This document shows, piece after piece, positions 56,856 through 64,000 of a stretch of DNA of 64,000 nt. Each line of letters begins with the position of its first letter. Position 1 is the first letter of the stretch. The notes under the pieces were generated by a model, which was not told where the DNA came from, made no database searches, and saw only the letters and a program-made list of their open reading frames with translations. A program made the position numbers and the translations under genes. The stretch is taken from positions 1-64,000 of the forward strand of contig JAXLWI010000010.1 of the NCBI GenBank assembly GCA_046328575.1, read 5' to 3'. This stretch comes from JAGOBP01 sp046328575. GTDB lineage: Bacteria > Chloroflexota > Anaerolineae > Fen-1058.

Positions 56856-58931
56856 ATGACTGTCCACACTCATACCAAATCTCGGCCGCTGTTTGATCCG
56901 GCCATTGTGCGCCGTGCGATTATCGATGCGTTTAAGAAACTGAATCCGCGCGTGCAGGTACGCAATCCGGTGATGTTCGTCGTATTGGTCGGCAGCGTGT
57001 TGACCACGGGTCTGTTCATTCAAGCGGCATTGGGGCAGGGCGAAGCGCCCGCTGGTTTTATCCTGGCGGTATCGCTATGGCTGTGGTTCACAGTGCTGTT
57101 CGCCAACTTCGCCGAGGCGATGGCCGAAGGCCGCGGCAAAGCACAAGCCGATACCTTGCGCAAGGCACGGCGCGACATCAACGCGAAGAAACTGGCCGAG
57201 CCGCATCGCAACGGCCACTCGACGATTGTGTCGGCGGGCACGCTGCGCAAAGGCGATGTGGTGCTGGTCGAAGCAGGCGATTTCATCCCCGGCGACGGCG
57301 AAGTGATCGAAGGCGTGGCGTCGGTGGATGAGAGCGCGATCACGGGCGAAAGCGCGCCGGTGATCCGTGAAAGCGGCGGCGATCGATCGGCAGTGACGGG
57401 GAGCACGCGCGTATTATCCGATTGGTTGGTGGTGCGCATCACGGCCAATCCCGGCGAGACATTTCTCGATCGCATGATCGGCATGGTCGAGGGCGCGAAG
57501 CGGCAAAAGACCCCTAACGAAATCGCGCTGAATATCTTACTGGCATCGTTGACCATCATCTTCCTGCTGGCGACAGTAACGCTGCTGCCGTTCTCGCTGT
57601 ACAGCGTGCGCGCCGCAGGCCAAGGGACACCCGTGACGGTAACCGTGTTAGTCGCATTGCTCGTGTGTCTGATTCCAACGACGATCGGCGGGCTGCTGAG
57701 CGCGATCGGGATTGCGGGCATGGACCGCATGATCCAGGCCAACGTGATCGCGATGTCGGGGCGCGCGGTCGAAGCGGCGGGTGATGTCGATGTGCTGCTG
57801 CTCGATAAGACTGGCACGATCACGTTGGGCAATCGACAGGCGACGGCCTTTATCCCGGCCGATGGCATCTCGCCCGAAGCGCTGGCCGATGCCGCTCAAC
57901 TGGCGTCGTTGTCGGATGAAACCCCCGAAGGTCGCAGCATCGTCGTGCTGGCGAAAGATCAATATCGTTTGCGCGAGCGTGATATTCATGGCTTAGGCGC
58001 GACGTTCGTGCCCTTCACCGCGCAGACGCGCATGAGTGGCGTGAACTTCGACGGGCGGCAGATCCGCAAGGGCGCGGCGGATGCGATCGAGTTATATGTG
58101 TCGCAACAAGGCGGGAGTTTTCCGGCGACGGTGCGAACCAGCGTCGAACAAATCGCCAAGACAGGTGGCACGCCATTAGTCGTCGCGGATAGTTCTAAAG
58201 TATTGGGCGTGATTCAACTTAAGGACATCGTGAAGGGCGGCATCAAAGAACGCTTCGCGCACCTGCGCAAGATGGGCATCAAGACGGTGATGATCACCGG
58301 CGACAATCCATTGACGGCGACGGCGATTGCCGAAGCAGGTGTGGATGATTTTCTGGCGCAGGCCACGCCCGAAGCGAAACTCAAATTGATCCGCGAATAT
58401 CAGACCGGCGGACGTTTGGTGGCGATGACGGGCGACGGCACGAACGATGCGCCCGCGCTGGCGCAAGCTGATGTGGCGGTCGCGATGAATACGGGCACGC
58501 AAGCCGCGAAGGAAGCGGGCAACATGGTCGATCTCGATTCCAATCCGACCAAGTTGATCGAAGTGGTGGAGATCGGTAAGCAGTTGCTGATGACGCGCGG
58601 CGCGTTGACGACGTTCAGTATCGCTAATGATATCGCAAAGTATTTCGCCATCATTCCGGCGGCCTTTGCGACGACGTATCCCGTGCTCAATAAATTGAAC
58701 ATCATGGGGCTGGCGACGCCGCAAAGCGCGATCTTGTCGGCAGTGATCTTCAACGCGCTGATCATCGTGGCGTTGATTCCGCTGGCACTGCGCGGCGTGC
58801 GCTATCGGCCTGTCGGCGCAGCGCAGGTACTGCGCGATCACCTGTTGATCTACGGGTTGGGCGGCATCATCGCGCCCTTCATTGGAATCAAACTCATCGA
58901 TATGGTACTGGTCGCGCTGCGATTAGTGTAG
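56856..58931 (+). CDS. kdpB: K+-transporting P-type ATPase subunit B
   Basis: A 691-residue P-type ATPase that drives K+ uptake. Seen: actuator-domain motif ITGESAPV (Ser166, the equivalent of the E. coli inhibitory phospho-Ser), phosphorylation motif LLDKTGTITLGN with Asp317, KGAADAI in the nucleotide domain, MITGDNPLTA and GDGTNDAPALAQADVAVAMN in the P domain. Length and order are typical. GAGGAAAC is upstream of the ATG. The next gene, 8 bp downstream, is not part of the usual kdp set. Confidence 0.97.
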   Translation: MTVHTHTKSRPLFDPAIVRRAIIDAFKKLNPRVQVRNPVMFVVLVGSVLTTGLFIQAALGQGEAPAGFILAVSLWLWFTVLFANFAEAMAEGRGKAQADTLRKARRDINAKKLAEPHRNGHSTIVSAGTLRKGDVVLVEAGDFIPGDGEVIEGVASVDESAITGESAPVIRESGGDRSAVTGSTRVLSDWLVVRITANPGETFLDRMIGMVEGAKRQKTPNEIALNILLASLTIIFLLATVTLLPFSLYSVRAAGQGTPVTVTVLVALLVCLIPTTIGGLLSAIGIAGMDRMIQANVIAMSGRAVEAAGDVDVLLLDKTGTITLGNRQATAFIPADGISPEALADAAQLASLSDETPEGRSIVVLAKDQYRLRERDIHGLGATFVPFTAQTRMSGVNFDGRQIRKGAADAIELYVSQQGGSFPATVRTSVEQIAKTGGTPLVVADSSKVLGVIQLKDIVKGGIKERFAHLRKMGIKTVMITGDNPLTATAIAEAGVDDFLAQATPEAKLKLIREYQTGGRLVAMTGDGTNDAPALAQADVAVAMNTGTQAAKEAGNMVDLDSNPTKLIEVVEIGKQLLMTRGALTTFSIANDIAKYFAIIPAAFATTYPVLNKLNIMGLATPQSAILSAVIFNALIIVALIPLALRGVRYRPVGAAQVLRDHLLIYGLGGIIAPFIGIKLIDMVLVALRLV

Positions 58932-58939
58932 GAGGAAAC

Positions 58940-59239
58940 ATGGCTCAGTTAGGCCGGGCGTTATTAACGATTGCGTTGATATTGGTGGTCGTCGGGTTAA
59001 TGGTGTTTGTGCTCGTCGAGCCGTTTCTCAATCTGCCCGATGTTTGGCAGCAGGCTTCCGTTGGCTTGGTGCTGGTGAGTTTCATCGCCTGGTCAACCGT
59101 TGGAGCCGCGGTGGTCAATCGGCGCGTGTGGCCCAAGCGATGGCGGTTGAAGCGCACGCCACCGGCGCGTTTGCAAGTTGTCGATCGTTTGCTCGCAACC
59201 ACGTGGGGCAATGAAGCTAGCAAGACGGACGGAGAATAA
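58940..59239 (+). CDS. Novel 99-residue membrane protein inside the kdp operon
   Basis: A 99-residue protein with two membrane helices (about residues 8-31 and 40-62: LLTIALILVVVGLMVFVLVEPF; ASVGLVLVSFIAWSTVGAAVV) and a basic cytosolic tail (NRRVWPKRWRLKR). GGAGGAAAC precedes the ATG. It lies between kdpB and kdpC, where other genomes usually have no gene; kdpC starts 1 bp after its stop. Its place suggests an accessory or regulatory subunit of KdpFABC. I do not recognise a family. Confidence 0.75.
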   Translation: MAQLGRALLTIALILVVVGLMVFVLVEPFLNLPDVWQQASVGLVLVSFIAWSTVGAAVVNRRVWPKRWRLKRTPPARLQVVDRLLATTWGNEASKTDGE

Positions 59240-59240
59240 C

Positions 59241-59837
59241 ATGCGTGCTCAACTTCGACCGGCGCTTGTTTCGCTGGCACTACTTACACTCTTAACGGGC
59301 TTGATCTATCCGTTGCTGGTTACCGGCATCGCACAACTGATTTTTCCGCGTCAGGCCAATGGCAGTTTGATCGTTCAGAATGGACAGCTCGTCGGCTCGG
59401 CATTGATCGGCCAGGCGTTCGATGATCCTAAGTACTTCTGGGGACGGCTCTCGGCGACGGGCACATATCCGTACAACGCGTTCAATGCCGAAAATCTGAC
59501 AGCCTCATCCGGCTCGAATTACGGCCCGCTAAATCCCGCCTTATTGACGATGGTGCAAGCGCGGATTGATGCGCTTAAGAAAGCTGATCCGACGAATACC
59601 AAGCCAATCCCAGTCGATCTGGTTACGGCATCTGGCAGCGGCCTCGATCCGCACATCAGCCCCGCGGCGGCCGCTTACCAACTCGATCGAGTGGCGCGTG
59701 CCCGCGGGCTTGATCCGGCGGTGGTGCAGCAGCTGATCGATCAGCACACGCAAGGTCGCGATTTGGGATTGCTTGGTGAGCCGCGCGTCAACGTGTTGGA
59801 ATTGAATTTGGCGCTGGATGCGCGGAGTAAATCGTAA
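59241..59837 (+). CDS. kdpC: K+-transporting ATPase subunit C
   Basis: A 198-residue single-helix protein that binds the KdpFABC complex from the outside and raises nucleotide affinity. Seen: N-terminal helix LVSLALLTLLTGLIYPLLVTGIAQ, then the KdpC signature DDPKYFWGRLSATGTYPYNAFN, SSGSNYGPLNPAL, the DLVTASGSGLDPHISPAAAAYQ motif, and LLGEPRVNVLELN at the end. I chose the ATG at 59241 since GGAGAATAAC precedes it; the ORF upstream overlaps the 99-residue gene. Confidence 0.96.
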   Translation: MRAQLRPALVSLALLTLLTGLIYPLLVTGIAQLIFPRQANGSLIVQNGQLVGSALIGQAFDDPKYFWGRLSATGTYPYNAFNAENLTASSGSNYGPLNPALLTMVQARIDALKKADPTNTKPIPVDLVTASGSGLDPHISPAAAAYQLDRVARARGLDPAVVQQLIDQHTQGRDLGLLGEPRVNVLELNLALDARSKS

Positions 59838-59849
59838 ACGAGGCCTGTT

Positions 59850-60569
59850 ATGAAGATCCCGAAACTGACATTCACGATTGAGATGTTTGTCGAATGCATC
59901 GAAGCGACGTTTGTCGTGCTGGCCACGACCGCTGTCATGTTTGCGATTGGGCGCGACACACTGGGTGAAGGTGTCATCGCGTTGGTCTATCTCGTGCCGA
60001 TCAGTTGGAGCACGACGCGTTGGGGCTCGGGGCCGGGCGCGATGGCGGCTGTCATCGCTTTTCTGTGCTTCAATTTCTTTTTCATCCCGCCCTTCTTCAC
60101 ATTCGTCGTGGGTCGACTAGAAGGCTGGCTGTTGCTGATCATCTTCTTGGTGGTCGCACTCGTCGTGGTGGGGCGGATTCAATATGGTCTGTCGCTGGCT
60201 CGTCGGCGTGAACGCGAAGCGCTGTTCATGTATGAATTGAGCACCATGCTATCGACAGCGCGCACGACTGAAGCAGCGGCGCGGGCGTTAGCCCGTTATT
60301 TGCAGCAACTCTATCAAGCCGAACTCGTGAGCGTGAGCGTGCAAGCGGCGGATCAAACCAGCGGCACAACCGTTCAGATGCCACTGGCTCGCTCGGAAAC
60401 GCGCCAACCCGATCTGATTGTGCCGCTCCTTTCGGCGCGGAGTTTGATCGGCGAAGTTCACCTGTGGCGTGGGCGAGTGCCGCTGCCCTCGGCCGATAAT
60501 CGATTGATTCAAAATTTCGCTACACAGACCGCTAATGCATTGGAGCGGTTGCTTGTGCCTGCGACGTGA
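59850..60569 (+). CDS. Stand-alone DUF4118-GAF membrane protein
   Basis: A 239-residue protein like the middle part of a KdpD kinase. Residues 1-110 are four membrane helices of DUF4118 type (VVLATTAVMFAIGRDTLGEGVIALVYLVPISWSTTRWGSGPGAMAAVI and FNFFFIPPFFTFVVGRLEGW); residues 125-235 are a GAF-like domain (LYQAELVSVSVQAADQT...DLIVPLLSARSLIGEVHLWRG). It has no KdpD N-domain, USP, HisKA or HATPase. The DUF4118 motif is the same as in the neighbouring full KdpD. It may modulate the kinase by mixed assembly, or be a remnant that remained functional. It lies 12 bp after kdpC. Confidence 0.75.
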   Translation: MKIPKLTFTIEMFVECIEATFVVLATTAVMFAIGRDTLGEGVIALVYLVPISWSTTRWGSGPGAMAAVIAFLCFNFFFIPPFFTFVVGRLEGWLLLIIFLVVALVVVGRIQYGLSLARRREREALFMYELSTMLSTARTTEAAARALARYLQQLYQAELVSVSVQAADQTSGTTVQMPLARSETRQPDLIVPLLSARSLIGEVHLWRGRVPLPSADNRLIQNFATQTANALERLLVPAT

Positions 60570-60574
60570 ATGGG

Positions 60575-60702
60575 TGCTAGAATAATTACTATTAGGGCGA
60601 AACATTCGCCATTGGCGCTGGTTTGATTGGCTTGCTGGACGCGGCAGGTCGAAGATCAAACAGGTTGTTTTGTGCGAATGCGTCGCCCCTACTCATACTG
60701 CC
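60575..60702 (+). promoter_or_regulatory. Extended -10 and structured leader of kdpD copy 2
   Basis: TGC-TAGAAT (60575-60583) is a near-consensus extended -10. The leader of about 110 nt contains GGCGAA/TTCGCC (60596-60610) and a possible CTG-TTTGAT/ATCAAACAG pairing. No ribosome binding site is visible before the ATG at 60703; an alternative TTG start is at 60670. Confidence 0.45.
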
Positions 60703-63381
60703 ATGATCGATCATCGCCCCAACCCCGACGAATTACTGGCCCGCGTTCAAGCCGATGAACGGCGGACGACACGCGGTCAGTTGAAGATTTTCCTTGGCTA
60801 CGCGGCGGGCGTCGGCAAAACGTATGCCATGCTGGAAGCCGCGCGCGTGCGAAAGACTACCGGCGTTGATCTCGTCGTCGCTTATGTCGAAACACATGGC
60901 CGTTCGGAAACGGATGCGCTGCTGGCTGGCCTCGAGATCATTCCGTCGCACCACGTTGAGTATCGCGGCATCAGTTTGCCGGAAATGAATCTTGACGCGG
61001 TATTGGCGCGTCGGCCGCAACTTGCGTTGGTGGACGAACTGGCTCACACCAACGCGCCCGGGTCGCGTCACCCCAAACGCTACTTGGATGTCGAAGAATT
61101 ACTAGCCGCGGGCATCGATGTCTTCACGACGCTCAACATTCAACACCTCGAAAGCCTCAACGACGTCGTCGCGCAAATCACCGGTGTCGTCGTGCGCGAG
61201 ACGCTGCCGGATAAGGTTATCGACGAAGCCAGTGAGATCGAACTGATCGATCTGCCGCCCGATGAATTGTTGCAACGTCTACGCGATGGCAAGGTGTATG
61301 TGCCGCAGCAAGCGGCGCGTGCGATTGAAGAATTTTTCCGCAAAGGAAATTTAACGGCGCTGCGTGAACTGGCGTTGCGGCGCACCGCCAAACGCGTGGA
61401 CGATCAGATGCGCGACTACATGCGCACCCGATCGATTCCTGGTCCATGGCCGGCCAACGAGCGCATTCTCGTATGTGTGAGCGCTCATCCGTTAAGCGAA
61501 CGCTTGGTACGCGCTGCGCGCCGCATGGCCGATCAACTCGGCGCCGAGTGGTTCGTGCTCAACGTCGAAACGCCCGGTTTTTCGCGGTTGTCGCCCGGTG
61601 AGCGCGATCAACTAGCACGCACGATGCGACTAGCGGAAGAACTCGGCGCACGCACGCGCAGCTTGCCCGGCAACTCGGTTCCCGAAGCGGTGCTGGCTTA
61701 TGCCCATCGGCACAACATCACCAAGTTGATCATTGGCCGTTCTCCGCAGCCACGTTGGATCGATCTGTTGCGCGGCTCGATCGTCGATCAGTTGTTGCGG
61801 CAGAGCGGCAACATCGACGTGTATGTAATCAGCAGCGAGGTCGAACCTGAGCCGCGCTCACTGGCGAACAGCGCGTGGGTGCCGCATCGACCGTTATGGC
61901 GATATTTGCAGGCGATCCTGCTAGTTGGTGTGACTACCATCATCGGCGCATTGGCGCGATCATTCGTGACTGCGCCAACCAATCTGGTGATGATCTATTT
62001 GGCGAGCGTTGTGATCGCGGCCTTGTATCTGGGGCGCGGACCATCGTTGTTGGCGGCGTTCTTGAGCGTGTTGGCTTTCGACTTCTTCTTTGTGCCGCCG
62101 CAGTTGACGTTCGCCGTCTCCGATACCGAGTACTTGTTGACGTTCTTGGGTTTATTCATCGTCAGCCTGGTAATCAGTACCCTTGCCGCGCGTTCGCGCG
62201 AACAAGCCGACACTGCACGCGAGCGTGAAGCACAAACGGCTACGCTGTATGCATTTAGCAGCGCATTAGCCGCCGCGGGCAGCCTGGACGAAATCATCAG
62301 CCAGATCGTCACACAACTCGGCGAAAACTTCAGCCGTGAAGTGGTGGTGCTGTTGCCGGAGAATCAACACCTAACCATCAGTGGTCACAGCCCCGACATT
62401 CATCTCGATGATAGCGAACTGGCGGTGGCGACGTGGGCGTATCAACATGGCGAGCCGACCGGCCGCGATACCGATACGCTGCCCGCCGCGAAAGTGCGCT
62501 ATTTGCCGCTGAAAACCGCGCACGGCGTCATCGGTGTGTTGGGCGTCATGCCGCACGATTCGACCAAACACCTTACGCCCGATCAGCGCCGTCAGATGGA
62601 AGTGTATGCCAGCCAGGCCGCGGTCGCGATCGAACGCGCACAATTGGTCGAGCAGACGCGGCAAACGCAGGTTTTGCAGGCGACCGAGAAACTTCAAACC
62701 GCGCTGCTCAATTCCATCTCGCACGATTTGCGTACGCCGTTGGTTTCGATCACAGGCGCGTTGAGCAGCTTGCAAGACGACGAGGTGTTGGACGAAACGG
62801 CGCGACACAATCTGGTCGATACGGCGCGCGGTGAGGCCGAGCGGCTCAATCGGTTGGTGGGCAATCTGCTGGATATGACGCGGCTGGAATCGGGGGCGCT
62901 GCGCATCAAAGAGGAGCTGTGCGATATTCAGGACGTGATCGGATCGGCCTTGGAGCGATTGGGTGAACGCGCGGTCGATCGGTCCGTGACGATTACGACC
63001 GCGCCCGATCTGCCACTCATCCCGCTGGATTTTGTGTTGATCGTGCAGGTGTTGGTCAACGTGCTCGATAATGCGATCAAATATTCACCGCCCGCCGCAC
63101 CGATCGAGATCGCGGTGAAGTGCGCGGGCGCGTTCGCGGAAATCGCCGTGGCCGATCGGGGTGTAGGCATTCCACGCGATGATCTGGCGCGTGTATTCGA
63201 TAAGTTTTATCGCGTGCAGAATCCCGATAACGTGGGCGGCACTGGCTTGGGCTTGTCGATTTGCAAAGGCATCGTCGAAGCGCACGGCGGTTTTATCGGC
63301 GCAGAAAACCGATCGGGTGGTGGCACGATCGTGACAATCGGTTTGCCGCTGACTCAACGGCGCGAGGCGCAGCATGAGTGA
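60703..63381 (+). CDS. kdpD: KdpD-type sensor histidine kinase, copy 2
   Basis: An 892-residue sensor kinase with the same architecture as the copy at 47986-50676. KdpD N-domain (IFLGYAAGVGKTYAMLEAA; LALVDELAHTNAPGSRHPKR), USP-like domain (about 250-380), four DUF4118 helices (SFVTAPTNLVMIYLASVVIAALYLGRGP), GAF, HisKA with His674 (SISHDLRTPLVS), HATPase (NVLDNAIKYSPP; GLGLSICKGIVEAHGG). It lies after kdpC and the DUF4118-GAF gene and directly before a second kdpE. The ATG at 60703 was preferred; a TTG at 60670 is possible. Confidence 0.95.
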   Translation: MIDHRPNPDELLARVQADERRTTRGQLKIFLGYAAGVGKTYAMLEAARVRKTTGVDLVVAYVETHGRSETDALLAGLEIIPSHHVEYRGISLPEMNLDAVLARRPQLALVDELAHTNAPGSRHPKRYLDVEELLAAGIDVFTTLNIQHLESLNDVVAQITGVVVRETLPDKVIDEASEIELIDLPPDELLQRLRDGKVYVPQQAARAIEEFFRKGNLTALRELALRRTAKRVDDQMRDYMRTRSIPGPWPANERILVCVSAHPLSERLVRAARRMADQLGAEWFVLNVETPGFSRLSPGERDQLARTMRLAEELGARTRSLPGNSVPEAVLAYAHRHNITKLIIGRSPQPRWIDLLRGSIVDQLLRQSGNIDVYVISSEVEPEPRSLANSAWVPHRPLWRYLQAILLVGVTTIIGALARSFVTAPTNLVMIYLASVVIAALYLGRGPSLLAAFLSVLAFDFFFVPPQLTFAVSDTEYLLTFLGLFIVSLVISTLAARSREQADTAREREAQTATLYAFSSALAAAGSLDEIISQIVTQLGENFSREVVVLLPENQHLTISGHSPDIHLDDSELAVATWAYQHGEPTGRDTDTLPAAKVRYLPLKTAHGVIGVLGVMPHDSTKHLTPDQRRQMEVYASQAAVAIERAQLVEQTRQTQVLQATEKLQTALLNSISHDLRTPLVSITGALSSLQDDEVLDETARHNLVDTARGEAERLNRLVGNLLDMTRLESGALRIKEELCDIQDVIGSALERLGERAVDRSVTITTAPDLPLIPLDFVLIVQVLVNVLDNAIKYSPPAAPIEIAVKCAGAFAEIAVADRGVGIPRDDLARVFDKFYRVQNPDNVGGTGLGLSICKGIVEAHGGFIGAENRSGGGTIVTIGLPLTQRREAQHE

Positions 63382-64000
63382 AGGCGAATTGCGAATCTTG
63401 GTCGTCGATGACGAAGCGCCGATCCGACGTTTCCTGCGGACCGCGCTCGCGGCACATCACTACATTATTTTTGAAGCCATCAACGGCCAGGCTGCGATTG
63501 AAGCGGTGATCGCTGATCGACCAGATGTTATCATCCTCGATCTGGGTTTGCCGGATTTGGACGGTATTGAAGTCACACGCCGCTTACGCGAATGGACGGC
63601 TGTGCCCATCATCGTGTTGTCGGTGCGCGAACACGAGACGGATAAGATTGCGGCCTTGGACGCGGGCGCCGATGATTATTTAACCAAGCCGTTTGGCGTG
63701 GGTGAACTGTTGGCGCGGATTCGAACCGCGGTGCGTCACGCGGCACGCTCGGCCGACGGGCCAGTGGTCACGATCGGTGAGTTGTGCGTCGATCTGGCGC
63801 GGCGGCTTGTGACGGTTGCAGGTGAAGAAGTACAACTTACGCCGACCGAATACGATCTCTTGCGCTTGTTGGTGGCCGATGCTGGCAAAGTGTTGACGCA
63901 TCATCAACTGCTGCGGCAGGTGTGGGGGCTGGGCTACGAAGAAGAACTGCACATGCTGCGGGTGAACATCAGTAATTTGCGCCGCAAAATCGAGCATGAT
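63374..64000 (+). CDS. kdpE: KdpE-type response regulator, copy 2 (3' end outside window)
   Basis: 209 codons of an OmpR/PhoB-family regulator, open at the window edge; about 15-25 C-terminal residues are missing. Seen: acidic ILVVDDEAPIRRFL, phospho-Asp in VIILDLGLPDLDG, VIVLSVREHE, YLTKPFGVGELLARI, and winged helix VQLTPTEYDLLRLLVADAGKVLTH. It overlaps kdpD by 8 bp. The protein is similar to the KdpE copy at 47282-47989; both may compete for the same arrays. Confidence 0.92.
   Translation, partial: MSEGELRILVVDDEAPIRRFLRTALAAHHYIIFEAINGQAAIEAVIADRPDVIILDLGLPDLDGIEVTRRLREWTAVPIIVLSVREHETDKIAALDAGADDYLTKPFGVGELLARIRTAVRHAARSADGPVVTIGELCVDLARRLVTVAGEEVQLTPTEYDLLRLLVADAGKVLTHHQLLRQVWGLGYEEELHMLRVNISNLRRKIEHD

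Noticed and set aside
57020..57868. 282-codon ORF on the minus strand
   Set aside because: Shadow of kdpB, Ser/Pro-rich, no support.
1..64000. rRNA, tRNA, CRISPR arrays, insertion sequences, prophage or defence genes
   Set aside because: All gaps were read; none showed cloverleaf arms, regularly spaced repeats, transposase motifs or phage-type genes.

Overview
The window looks like a chromosomal segment from a GC-rich bacterium, most likely a member of Chloroflexota (inference). The support is the mix of gene families: a DUF2723 mannosyltransferase-like protein, a bactofilin, a GerW/YtfJ-type protein without other sporulation genes, a TL5/L25 ribosomal protein, lipoprotein sugar-binding proteins with Pro/Ala/Thr linkers, and GAF-containing KdpD kinases. 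No rRNA, tRNA, CRISPR array, integrase or transposase was recognised. Genes are dense and intergenic gaps short. Several genes have a strong -10 hexamer only 6-8 nt before the start codon, which suggests leaderless mRNAs.

Layout. 1-17 kb is a housekeeping and envelope region: a dual-specificity phosphatase, a GNAT-like protein, hpt, a FemAB-like transferase, a PadR regulator with its operator and a PNPOx-like gene, gltA, a DUF2723 glycosyltransferase, a bactofilin, a GT2 synthase, a histidine phosphatase with a GAF-PAS adenylate cyclase, and a transglutaminase membrane protein. 16.7-37.3 kb is a large alpha-glucan island: a LacI regulator with its own operator, a lipoprotein with two fused sugar-binding domains, two MalF/MalG permease pairs (one MalF fused to a GT39-like glycosyltransferase), an exported and a cytoplasmic GH13 enzyme, an MsmK/MalK-type ATPase, glgA, glgC and two GH57 proteins. 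Together these would degrade external alpha-glucan, import maltodextrins and interconvert them with glycogen. 37.4-47.2 kb holds a receiver protein, an M20 peptidase, trmI, a ribosomal L25 operon behind a promoter-terminator leader, lgt, a GerW-like protein, a CCA-adding enzyme and several small membrane proteins.

47.3-64 kb is a potassium-homeostasis island. It has a first kdpDE pair; divergent from it, a three-gene operon (a USP-like membrane protein, an unknown 372-residue protein, and an APC-superfamily permease that may be a KimA/KUP-like K+ transporter); then a kdp operon (28-residue peptide, kdpF, kdpA, kdpB, a novel 99-residue membrane protein, kdpC); a stand-alone DUF4118-GAF protein; and a second kdpDE pair whose kdpE runs off the window.

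The most interesting signal is a shared regulatory array. Four TTGA-type half-sites with spacing 11, 21 and 11 bp lie upstream of both the permease operon and the kdp operon, and each array is followed exactly 10 bp later by a -10-like hexamer. This ties the uncharacterised three-gene operon to the Kdp regulon. The double-domain binding lipoprotein and the glycosyltransferase-permease fusion are the other main oddities.
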